IMG/VR virus record: IMGVR_UViG_3300031952_000067
Span: 1 to 36,417 of that record
Strand: one strand, 5' to 3'
From: a virus
Length of the DNA stretch: 36,417 nt
Each line of letters starts with the position of its first letter. The stretch's first letter is position 1. Shown here piece by piece: positions 8,138-15,183 of this stretch. Below the pieces are notes generated by a model. It was not told the origin of the DNA and did no database searches. It worked only from the letters and a program-made list of their open reading frames with translations. Made by a program: the position numbers and the translations under genes.

Positions 8138-8936
8138 AAAATCCTATATTTTAAATTACTTTAATGATTCAGTATGGTTAATTAGACCTCAAAAGTTACA
8201 ATTAATTTCCAATGTGTTATTGAATAGGTTTAATGATAGTGAATTACTTAATCTAGTTCAATTAGAACCTAAGGAACATAAAATTAATTTTATTCAAAGA
8301 CATAATAATATTGGTATTCTTAATATAGAAGGTGTTTTAATTCCTAAGGCTAGTTGGTTAGATACTTTTTGTGGATTTGTAAGTACATTGGAACTTAAAA
8401 CACAATTTTTATCCTTATTAAATGATAAGTCAGTGGATAAAATTGTGTTATATATTGATAGTCCTGGTGGTGTTTCTACTGGAATATTAGAGTTCGCAGA
8501 AACAATATATCAGAATAGAAATATTAAAGAGATTATATCATTTACGGATGTTGATATGTGTTCTGCCGCTTATTGGATAGGATCCGCTGCATCAAAAATA
8601 GTTGCAGCACCTAGCTCAGAAATTGGTTCTATTGGTTCATATATAGCTTTAATTAAAGAAAAGGCAGCAAGTAGAGATTTTGATGTTTATTATATACAAG
8701 CTGGAGATAATAAAACTTTTGGCAATCCAGATATACCTATAACTGAATCAGAAAGGGCTTATTTTCAACTTAAAGTAGATCAAAATAATAATGATTTTGT
8801 TAATGCTATTAGTAAATATAGAAATATTTATATTCAAACAATAAAAGATACAAAAGCTAGTTATTATACTTCTAATGTAGCTCCCACATGGATGTATGAT
8901 GAACTAGCAGATGTAGAATATATATTACAAATATAA
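8124..8936 (+). CDS. S49-family prohead protease (gpC-like)
   Basis: 270 residues from the ATG at 8124, chosen because AAGGAG lies 8 bases before it; an upstream ATG at 8091 has no such site. The fold is that of SppA/ClpP proteases: IGILNIEGVLI, then IVLYIDSPGG (oxyanion region), then MCSAAYWIGSAASKIVAAP with the probable nucleophile Ser in CSAAYW, then SEIGSIGSYIAL. A later lysine in QAGDNKTFGNP may be the general base of the Ser-Lys dyad. In lambda-like phages this enzyme cleaves scaffold and portal inside the prohead. It follows the portal as C follows B in lambda. Confidence 0.88.
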   Translation: METGKKSYILNYFNDSVWLIRPQKLQLISNVLLNRFNDSELLNLVQLEPKEHKINFIQRHNNIGILNIEGVLIPKASWLDTFCGFVSTLELKTQFLSLLNDKSVDKIVLYIDSPGGVSTGILEFAETIYQNRNIKEIISFTDVDMCSAAYWIGSAASKIVAAPSSEIGSIGSYIALIKEKAASRDFDVYYIQAGDNKTFGNPDIPITESERAYFQLKVDQNNNDFVNAISKYRNIYIQTIKDTKASYYTSNVAPTWMYDELADVEYILQI

Positions 8937-8947
8937 GGAGGTTCTTA

Positions 8948-9520
8948 ATGATATTTTCTAACAAAAAACTAACAGTAGAGGATATTAAAAAAGATAAGGA
9001 AATTATGGATGTTTTGACTACTGAAATAAAAGCATCTTTAATACCTGAAAAAAATGATGTAGATAATGCGAAACTTGTTGAGTTACAAACAGCATTATTA
9101 GAAGCTAATAAAAAATTGGCAGAATTTGAAAACAATAAAAATATCACAAGTTATGCTAGTAAATTAGGACTTGAAGTTGAACCATATCTTAATAAACCAT
9201 TTAATGTGGTAATTAAGAATATGGTTGATGAACACCTTAAAATTCATAAAGATGTTAGAGATTCTTTTAAAGATACAGCTTCAGAAGCTGTTGGTACTCC
9301 TCCTGTTTCTAATGGAACATCTGATGAGATTACTACTTTCCACGAGGCTATGGTTTTCATTCAGAAAAGAGATAAAATTTCAATGTTAGAGGCAGTTAAG
9401 AAAGCACAAGTAGAATTTAAAAGTCTATTTAATAAAATGTATTCTGAAATGCCAGATGAACCTGATGAACCAGAGGAACCCGAAGATATTGATGAAACTG
9501 ATGAAACTGATGAAAAATAA
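8948..9520 (+). CDS. Scaffold-like head assembly protein
   Basis: 190 residues, ribosome site AAGGAGG. The protein is strongly helical with a coiled-coil-like stretch at about residues 38-62 (AKLVELQTALLEANKKLAEF) and a highly acidic, repetitive tail (DEPDEPEEPEDIDETDETDE). Its place between protease and decoration protein matches the Nu3 scaffold of lambda, which there lies inside gene C; here it is a separate gene. Scaffolds direct capsid assembly and are removed by the protease. No sequence match to Nu3 was recognised, so this is inferred from context and composition. Confidence 0.6.
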   Translation: MIFSNKKLTVEDIKKDKEIMDVLTTEIKASLIPEKNDVDNAKLVELQTALLEANKKLAEFENNKNITSYASKLGLEVEPYLNKPFNVVIKNMVDEHLKIHKDVRDSFKDTASEAVGTPPVSNGTSDEITTFHEAMVFIQKRDKISMLEAVKKAQVEFKSLFNKMYSEMPDEPDEPEEPEDIDETDETDEK

Positions 9521-9530
9521 ATAAATATTA

Positions 9531-9550
9531 GTGGATTACTTTAACTAGTT
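9531..9550 (+). promoter_or_regulatory. Dispersed 20-bp motif, site 2
   Basis: Reads GTGGATTACTTTAACTAGTT in the leader of the decoration gene; the AAGGAGG ribosome site begins 30 bases after its first G. Same orientation and the same 30-base spacing as site 3. Confidence 0.65.
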
Positions 9551-9572
9551 TATTATTATCAAGGAGGTAATA

Positions 9573-10415
9573 ATGAGACAGAATGAGAATCTTAAGTTTT
9601 TGTGTGATACTGCTTTAGTAGATTATCGTTTCGTAACAATAACTCCCTCTACTGGAAAAGTTGCTTATACAACTGCCGGTGAGTTGCCAGATGCAATCAC
9701 AACTGGTGATGCAGATAATGGTTGCGTAGCTGTACACTTGCTTCAAGATTTAAGTAAATCTTTTTATTTTGAATCTGGTGGTACTATAGCTGCTGGTAAT
9801 TATGTTGATGTTGGGGCTAATGGTGTTGGTGTTGTACATGCTGCTGGTAAAGTTGCTTGTGTGGCCAAAGAAGCCGCTGTAACTGGTTCATATTGTACTG
9901 GTTATGTAAATTCAATTATTCCTTTATCAGATGTAGGGGCTCCAGGTGCTGGTGTAACTGCAGATGAAAGTATTTCGGTTGGATATCATAGAACTGTTCT
10001 TACAGTTAGTTCGGTTTTACCTGCTATTGCAGGTGGTGCAAATTTAGCTGTGGGTAAACTTGTTTATACTCTTCCAGTTGGAATTAGAACTGTACGTGCT
10101 GCCTATATGAGTATGGCATTAGATACGGCTGGAGCAAATATTCCTGCGGATACACCCGATGTAGGTATTGGTATCACTATTGGTTCTGGTGTTGTAAATG
10201 TTCTTAGTGGTACTCCTGCTTTTGAAAATCTTATTACTGGTCAGACTGCTGCTGATTGTAATGGTACAGCTACTGTTGCCTCTATTACTAACCAGCCGTT
10301 GATTATATTGGCTGCTGATGCACACACTGTATATTTTAATGTGGCTGATGGTTGGGCTGCTGGTGGTGATGCAGCGTGTCCCATTGCCGGAACCATTATT
10401 CTTGAATGGGCATAA
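9573..10415 (+). CDS. Capsid decoration protein, two-domain
   Basis: 280 residues. Residues 1-115 (start MRQNENLKFLCDTALVDYR, then ESGGTIAAGNYVDVGANGVG and KVACVAKEAA) resemble the DUF2190-type decoration fold that trimerises on capsids. Residues about 130-280 form a second beta-rich domain (YHRTVLTVSSVL, LPVGIRTVRAAY, GTIILEWA) that is not part of a minimal decoration protein. The gene sits just before the major capsid gene, the place of lambda D. Codon choice and GC are somewhat richer than in neighbouring genes, as is common for highly expressed structural genes. Preceded by motif site 2 and a strong ribosome site. Confidence 0.75.
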   Translation: MRQNENLKFLCDTALVDYRFVTITPSTGKVAYTTAGELPDAITTGDADNGCVAVHLLQDLSKSFYFESGGTIAAGNYVDVGANGVGVVHAAGKVACVAKEAAVTGSYCTGYVNSIIPLSDVGAPGAGVTADESISVGYHRTVLTVSSVLPAIAGGANLAVGKLVYTLPVGIRTVRAAYMSMALDTAGANIPADTPDVGIGITIGSGVVNVLSGTPAFENLITGQTAADCNGTATVASITNQPLIILAADAHTVYFNVADGWAAGGDAACPIAGTIILEWA

Positions 10416-10447
10416 AACATAAACACATAGAATGTATTTATTTAATC

Positions 10448-10467
10448 GTGGATTATTTAAACTAATT
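10448..10467 (+). promoter_or_regulatory. Dispersed 20-bp motif, site 3
   Basis: Reads GTGGATTATTTAAACTAATT and continues into TATAAATT, very like site 1. The AAGGAGG of the major capsid gene begins 30 bases after the first G. Confidence 0.65.
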
Positions 10468-10493
10468 ATAAATTTTTAAGGAGGTTAATATTT

Positions 10494-11462
10494 ATGGCAA
10501 AGTACAAAGGTTCAACATTGCGCCAAGATTTGCAAGATTTGCTGGTTGAATCTCCAATGGAAACTATTAAATTCATGGGAGATATAGTTTTACCTCCCAT
10601 CTCTGTTAGAACTACCTCAGCTAATATTCCTGTACTTTCTACATCAGCAGGAATGAAGTCTCTTGATCTTAAACGTGGTAGACGAGGTACATTCGAACGT
10701 GGAGAGTGGGTTTGGAGTTCAGATTCTTATAATACCTATGAGTATGGTTATGAGGAACCTGTTGATTTGACAGAGGCTCTTGAACACTCAGAGATTTTTA
10801 ATGAAGAGTTTGTTGCAGCACAGATAGCACAATCTCAGTTAAAAATAGCACGTGAAGCGAGAGTAGCTGCTGCTGTATTTAATGTTACCACTTTTGCGGC
10901 GGCAGCAGACTCTTATACAGTAACCCAAGAGTGGGATGATGCTACTAATGCTGATCCTTATCTTAATATAACACAAGCTTATGCTGATCTTAAAACTAAA
11001 ACAGGAGTTGCTAGAAGTGCATGTCATTTGTTAATCAATGATGTAGTATTCAGAAATATAATGCGTGCTGATAGGGTCAGAAATGATATTAAATATACTA
11101 TTACATTGGATACTATGCCAATAGAACAAAAGCAGCAGGTACTTGCAGATTTTCTTGGTATTAAGAAAATAGATGTAGCTACTTCTTTTTATGATACGAC
11201 TAAGATTGGTATTGAAGCTGGAGAATTTTCAGATCTTTGGTCAAATGAATATGGTATGTTGTATCTTCCTTGTCCTACTATTAATTCTTGGAGAGTTAAA
11301 GGACTTGGCAGACAACCTGTTTGGTCAAAGTATTCCCCTGATTATGTTGTAGAATCTTATTCAGAGGAACAGACTAGAAGTACTATTGTTCGGTGTCGTG
11401 AATACCGTGGAGAAAAAGTTAATAAAACTTTTGGTGTTCTGATGGATAATATGACGACCTAA
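10494..11462 (+). CDS. Major capsid protein, lambda gpE type
   Basis: 322 residues (lambda E is 341). Forms the icosahedral shell with an HK97-like fold. Features of the gpE family include an N-terminal arm, the basic turn LKRGRRGTFERGEWVWSSDSY (about 60-80), and the DLTEALEHSEIFNEEFVAA helix, corresponding to the spine. The C-terminal half includes LADFLGIKKIDVATSFYDT and LWSNEYGMLYLPCP. It ends with a positively charged segment and VLMDNM. Leader carries motif site 3 and a near-perfect ribosome site; a strong hairpin follows the gene, fitting high expression. Confidence 0.9.
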   Translation: MAKYKGSTLRQDLQDLLVESPMETIKFMGDIVLPPISVRTTSANIPVLSTSAGMKSLDLKRGRRGTFERGEWVWSSDSYNTYEYGYEEPVDLTEALEHSEIFNEEFVAAQIAQSQLKIAREARVAAAVFNVTTFAAAADSYTVTQEWDDATNADPYLNITQAYADLKTKTGVARSACHLLINDVVFRNIMRADRVRNDIKYTITLDTMPIEQKQQVLADFLGIKKIDVATSFYDTTKIGIEAGEFSDLWSNEYGMLYLPCPTINSWRVKGLGRQPVWSKYSPDYVVESYSEEQTRSTIVRCREYRGEKVNKTFGVLMDNMTT

Positions 11463-11510
11463 ATAGATAGGTACTGGTATCCTCCTAGTTTGCCAGTATT
11501 TATTTGGTAT

Positions 11511-11545
11511 GGGTATGGCTCGTAATAGAGCCATACTCATTTTCC
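11511..11545 (+). terminator. Hairpin terminator after the capsid gene
   Basis: Arms GGGTATGGCTC (11511-11521) and GAGCCATACTC (11528-11538) pair along 11 positions with one G-T, around the loop GTAATA, and are followed by ATTTTCC. It resembles an intrinsic terminator that would lower transcription into the tail genes. Confidence 0.65.
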
Positions 11546-11577
11546 TCAAATAAAATTAACATTAATATTAAAAATTA

Positions 11578-11588
11578 GTGGATTAATT
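11578..11588 (+). promoter_or_regulatory. Dispersed motif, partial site 4 at a start codon
   Basis: GTGGATTAATT runs straight into the ATG of the next gene. Only the first half of the motif is present, and it occupies the place where a ribosome site would be expected. Confidence 0.4.
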
Positions 11589-12173
11589 ATGCAATTCTCT
11601 CTTAGAAATCATGGTTTACCAACTATAATGTCTATTAATAAAATTAGTAGACACCATAGAGAAGCTATACAACGAGGTTTAGCAATAGCTATGACTTTAA
11701 CTAGGAAAGCAGCGGCAGAACATTTAATTCCAAATACAACTGGATATGTAAATCCATACATAGCTAGAAAAAAACAACCTTCAATTCCTGGAAGATTAAC
11801 TAGTAGGACAAATAAATTACATTATATGTTGATGAATAAAGTTAGTTCAAGTAATCCACTGAGGAGTTGGATAGGTTTTGGTAATAGATTAGTTAAAGAA
11901 AAATCTGTAGGGTTAATGGGACAAATAAGATCAATAGGTACTGGTGATAAAGAGTCTTATAGAGCTACATATAGAATAGGTATCTCAAGTGATTCCCATT
12001 TATGGGATACACATCGAGGAAAACCACAGGAAAGTATTAGAACCTTGACTATGAGATTTATTTGGGAATATAGAGGTAGACCAATATTTTCACCTGTGGT
12101 TAATTTAACTAGTTTTACTATGAGAATACAAATTAAAAAAAGAAATGAAGCAATATGGAATAGGAGGATTTAA
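11589..12173 (+). CDS. Tail completion / head-tail joining protein (gpZ-like position)
   Basis: 194 residues, strongly basic, with a helical N-terminal part (ISRHHREAIQRGLAIAMTLTRKAAAEHL) that resembles HK97 gp10/lambda Z-type tail completion proteins. These join the tail terminator to the head connector. WEYRGRPIFSPVVN near residues 158-171 is typical of the family, where an R-P-F/I segment is conserved. The start ATG lacks a normal ribosome site; GTGGATTAATT precedes it directly. An alternative ATG at 11628 (MSINKISRHH) also lacks a clear site. The next gene starts right after the stop. Confidence 0.65.
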   Translation: MQFSLRNHGLPTIMSINKISRHHREAIQRGLAIAMTLTRKAAAEHLIPNTTGYVNPYIARKKQPSIPGRLTSRTNKLHYMLMNKVSSSNPLRSWIGFGNRLVKEKSVGLMGQIRSIGTGDKESYRATYRIGISSDSHLWDTHRGKPQESIRTLTMRFIWEYRGRPIFSPVVNLTSFTMRIQIKKRNEAIWNRRI

Positions 12174-12653
12174 ATGGAACCTTGTGAGCAATTTTTAAGT
12201 AGATTAATGGATAAATTATGGAGTCAAGGAACAGTCGTTAAATTAGAAGATAATATAGTTATTGGGGAAACATTAGATTTAATGAATAAACCTGATTCTG
12301 GTTTTCCTAGGATGGAACTTCTAATTGAAAAATTAAAATTTGACGGATATATTGATCAGGGAATACATGCACAGAGTTTTAGATTTTCAGTTGGGGCTCA
12401 TTTCCGTAGAAAAAATATGGATGTAGTCCCAGAGGATATGTTTACGGCTTTACGATGGGGAAGGGAAATTAAAGCAATTGTTGCTTCATTTCATAATGAT
12501 AGAGCACAAGGAATTTTACCATGTGAAGGATTTGTTCAATTAGATGGATATCCAGAGATAACTTTTGAACATGAACTTTTTCCAAAAATTACTAGTGTAA
12601 TATTTTTTGGTGAAGCAAATATAGAATTAAATGATACTTATCAAAGTCAATAA
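12174..12653 (+). CDS. Tail terminator candidate (gpU position)
   Basis: 159 residues, starting immediately after the previous stop with AGGAGG 6 bases upstream. An alpha/beta composition (helix EQFLSRLMDKLW, strand TVVKLEDNIVIGE, helix around AIVASFHND, strand VQLDGYPEITFE) fits the small hexameric ring proteins that cap phage tails. It occupies the place of lambda U, between the Z-like and tail tube genes. No specific motif was recognised, so synteny is the main evidence. Confidence 0.55.
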   Translation: MEPCEQFLSRLMDKLWSQGTVVKLEDNIVIGETLDLMNKPDSGFPRMELLIEKLKFDGYIDQGIHAQSFRFSVGAHFRRKNMDVVPEDMFTALRWGREIKAIVASFHNDRAQGILPCEGFVQLDGYPEITFEHELFPKITSVIFFGEANIELNDTYQSQ

Positions 12654-12665
12654 GGAGGTTTATAA

Positions 12666-14297
12666 ATGCCTACTCCTAAAATGTTTCAAACAGGAGCTAT
12701 GCAGTTGGAATCTGGCCAGAGTGGTCTTAAGAGTACTATAGTTGTAACAATTAATCCATTAACGGATATTTTTACGGCAGCATCAGCTCATGGAATGAGT
12801 ACAGGTGATCCATTCCAAATTGCAGCTGCTACTGTAATGCCTGATCCTTTGGTAGCTTTGACTAATTATTATGCCATAGTAATTGATGCCACTACTTTTT
12901 ATGCTTGTACATCCAGAGTACATGCATTAAATAATGAATATATTGATATGATTGATGATGGTACAGGTGAGATTACACTAAAGCAATTTGGTATTGCTCA
13001 TAATGGGTGGGGTGATACTAATGCAGTACAACCTTTGGGTGCTGATGATGCCTTTCCATGGATCACTTTTGGGCATAAATTAGCAGTAGAAACTACAAGG
13101 GATGATTCTGTTATTACCAGATCATTTGAAATGACTCCGAAAATGACTGGTAAAAAAGTAGATAACCCATTATCTTATTACTCCAGATATAAGGGTATGA
13201 ATAGATTTCATTATTGGATGTTTGGTTTTGAGAATCTTGTTAAAAAAGTAGTTGTTTTTAGAGCAGGTACAAGTCCATGGGCAACAGCTACACCAATAAT
13301 TGGTGATGCTTGTACAGATGTAGGTGCACATGTTTTTTATTTTTTAAGATCAGAAGTTACCAGAAATGAAACTCTTTATATATTTGAGGCTGCTACTGTT
13401 GCTCCTACTCTACAGACAGGAGTTATTACTGAAACTATAGGTGCTCCTCAATGGACATTCACATTTACCTCTCATTCTGGTTTAATGTATGAGCATTTAT
13501 ATGAACTTGATTCATTGGGTAGACATTTAAGGGCTTATACAACTGCTGAACAGGCTTTATTGACTGCTGATCCAGCAGATAGACGAAATTTAATGGCTAC
13601 TTTTGGAAAACGGATGGAATCTTATGATTTACGTTATATGAATGCAATATGTAAAAACTTTTCCCTTAAATGTAGCGCGGCTGGTATAGCTTCTTGGGAA
13701 GGTAATTATGTAGCATATAGTGAAGCTCGTGGTGACTATTCTTCTTCTGCGTGGACATTATTAACTGGATTAGATCAATCCAGTTTGATACCTGCTCATT
13801 TTGAATATATGTTTAAGATAGGTGAGTCTTTTACTGTACCTTCTGGTATTATGACAGGTTTAACGGAAATAGCTTTAACTGAATTTGGATTAAATATTGA
13901 ACCACCATTACAATCAATTCAGGATACTGTATCTGGTTTAACAATTGCAGAGCCAGTTCTTGAGGGTAAATATGGGTTAAAGATGTCTGCAACAATCTCT
14001 AGACATTCAATACAAACATATCAAGCCTTTCGTGATGCTCAGACTGAATTGTGTACTCATTTAGTAGCTAATAGTGGTTGGAATATGCAAGAAATATTAA
14101 TTAAAAATTGCAGAATAGTAGAGGCAGGCGCTAATGATGATAATGTAGCGGCTGAACCATTGAATTTAGAAATTGGTTATGATGGAGGTTCACATAAATT
14201 TACTAATTGGCTTACTCGTGTAACTGAGATGCATGAGAGTCCAATTATATTCAGAGTCAGAGACGATTCTATGTATAATGAAATGTTAAGATATTAA
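12666..14297 (+). CDS. Major tail tube protein, enlarged
   Basis: 543 residues, about twice lambda V (246). The pattern is that of phage tail tube proteins: beta-rich, with a Gly/Thr-rich start (MFQTGAMQLESGQSG), KLAVETTRDDSVITRSFEMT and a late helix-strand region. Residues about 28-105 look like an inserted oligosaccharide-binding-like beta domain (TAASAHGMSTGDPFQIA, LTNYYAIVIDATTFYACT), similar to segments found in other large tail or fibre proteins. The extra material may decorate the outside of the tail. A 17-bp hairpin and a motif copy follow the gene. Confidence 0.65.
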   Translation: MPTPKMFQTGAMQLESGQSGLKSTIVVTINPLTDIFTAASAHGMSTGDPFQIAAATVMPDPLVALTNYYAIVIDATTFYACTSRVHALNNEYIDMIDDGTGEITLKQFGIAHNGWGDTNAVQPLGADDAFPWITFGHKLAVETTRDDSVITRSFEMTPKMTGKKVDNPLSYYSRYKGMNRFHYWMFGFENLVKKVVVFRAGTSPWATATPIIGDACTDVGAHVFYFLRSEVTRNETLYIFEAATVAPTLQTGVITETIGAPQWTFTFTSHSGLMYEHLYELDSLGRHLRAYTTAEQALLTADPADRRNLMATFGKRMESYDLRYMNAICKNFSLKCSAAGIASWEGNYVAYSEARGDYSSSAWTLLTGLDQSSLIPAHFEYMFKIGESFTVPSGIMTGLTEIALTEFGLNIEPPLQSIQDTVSGLTIAEPVLEGKYGLKMSATISRHSIQTYQAFRDAQTELCTHLVANSGWNMQEILIKNCRIVEAGANDDNVAAEPLNLEIGYDGGSHKFTNWLTRVTEMHESPIIFRVRDDSMYNEMLRY

Positions 14298-14317
14298 CAT
14301 TATCAATGGTGTTGATA

Positions 14318-14337
14318 GTGGATTATTTAAACTAGTA
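14318..14337 (+). promoter_or_regulatory. Dispersed 20-bp motif, site 5
   Basis: Reads GTGGATTATTTAAACTAGTA, immediately before the strong hairpin at 14341-14378. Unlike other copies it is separated from the next ribosome site by that hairpin. Confidence 0.6.
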
Positions 14338-14340
14338 AAT

Positions 14341-14378
14341 TAAACCATTGCCACTATTATTATAGTGGCAATGGTTTA
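14341..14378 (+). terminator. 17-bp perfect hairpin between tail tube and chaperone genes
   Basis: Arms TAAACCATTGCCACTAT (14341-14357) and ATAGTGGCAATGGTTTA (14362-14378) are perfectly complementary with a four-base loop. A short T-rich end follows (TTATTCACC). Probably a transcription terminator or attenuator that sets the ratio of tail tube to tail chaperone; it could also be an RNA processing site. Confidence 0.65.
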
Positions 14379-14413
14379 TTCACCAAATAAAATATAAACA
14401 ATAGGAGGAAGTT

Positions 14414-14845
14414 ATGGCTTTAAAGGTTAATCCAGTAAGAAAAGTTATAATACACCACATATCAAAAGAAGGTGATGAGTTCTCAATAACATTACAATTT
14501 AGAAGTGCAGAAGATTTTGATTATCCCAAGTTGAGAGAAATAATGTCAGATAAGTCTACAATGATGGTAAAGAATTTAGATACTGGAACAGAGGAGGAGA
14601 AAGATTCTGGATTTATCAATGCTTATTTTCATACTATAAGAACATCAATTGTAGACTGGAATAATATTGTTGATTTAGAAGGAAATCCATTACCAGTTAA
14701 AGACTCTAAAGGAAAAATAATAGAGAATAATCAAATTGCTGTTTTTGAAGCATGTAGATTACAGACTGGAATGATGGATAAAATTTCTACAGCCTATTTG
14801 GGGTTGAGCGAAAAAAACTCACAAGCTGGTGCGATGCCACAATAG
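14414..14845 (+). CDS. Tail assembly chaperone (gpG-like), unshifted product
   Basis: 143 residues, ribosome site AGGAGGA. Small acidic protein between tail tube and tape measure, the position of lambda G. It opens with a beta strand (KVNPVRKVIIHHI), then a helical region, and ends NSQAGAMPQ. These chaperones coat the tape measure protein before tube assembly and are not in the virion. The last codons contain the slip sequence from which a longer GT-like product is made. An internal in-frame run DTGTEEEKDSG suggests a flexible loop. Confidence 0.8.
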   Translation: MALKVNPVRKVIIHHISKEGDEFSITLQFRSAEDFDYPKLREIMSDKSTMMVKNLDTGTEEEKDSGFINAYFHTIRTSIVDWNNIVDLEGNPLPVKDSKGKIIENNQIAVFEACRLQTGMMDKISTAYLGLSEKNSQAGAMPQ

Positions 14846-15183
14846 ATTTTAATTGGACATATTCATTATGTTTATCGTGCCAGCAAAAGGATACCTGTAA
14901 AAGATGTATTCATGTTATAGGACAAGAAATTAATTTACGGTATTTAATTTTATATACTCCATTATTAGAGTTATGGAGTATATTTGATCAGATAATATCA
15001 ATAAGTCCTGTAACTGAATCTGGTTTTTGTCTATCTGGAGCAGATTCTTTTTTACAAGATTTTAATTTTAAACTACTTCAAGTAACTCACTATGAATTTT
15101 GGAAGACTATGATATATTTCTTAAGACGATTAAATGAAAAATATTTGGCAAAAAGAAAACTTAAATCATTAGGAGATAAATAA
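14414..15183 (+). CDS. Frameshifted tail assembly chaperone (gpGT-like)
   Basis: Predicted fusion of 135 residues from the upstream frame with 121 from the minus-one frame (256 total). The T-like extension fills a 337-base stretch that otherwise has no gene, and its stop shares one base with the tape measure ATG. The extension begins LTSWCDATIDFNWTYSL and contains CLSCQQKDTCKRC, a C-x2-C-x5-C-x2-C arrangement that could bind zinc. Its second half is helical with aromatic residues (YEFWKTMIYFLRRLNEKYLA). In lambda the GT product bridges chaperone and tape measure. The fusion is inferred from the slip site, the open frame and synteny. Confidence 0.82.
14812..14818 (+). other. Minus-one programmed frameshift site, A AAA AAC
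   Basis: The heptamer A-AAA-AAC lies in the correct register of the upstream gene (codons GAA AAA AAC), giving a canonical X-XXY-YYZ slip site. After slipping one base back, the frame is open for 121 codons to the TAA at 15181. No obvious strong pseudoknot was identified downstream by eye. Confidence 0.85.
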
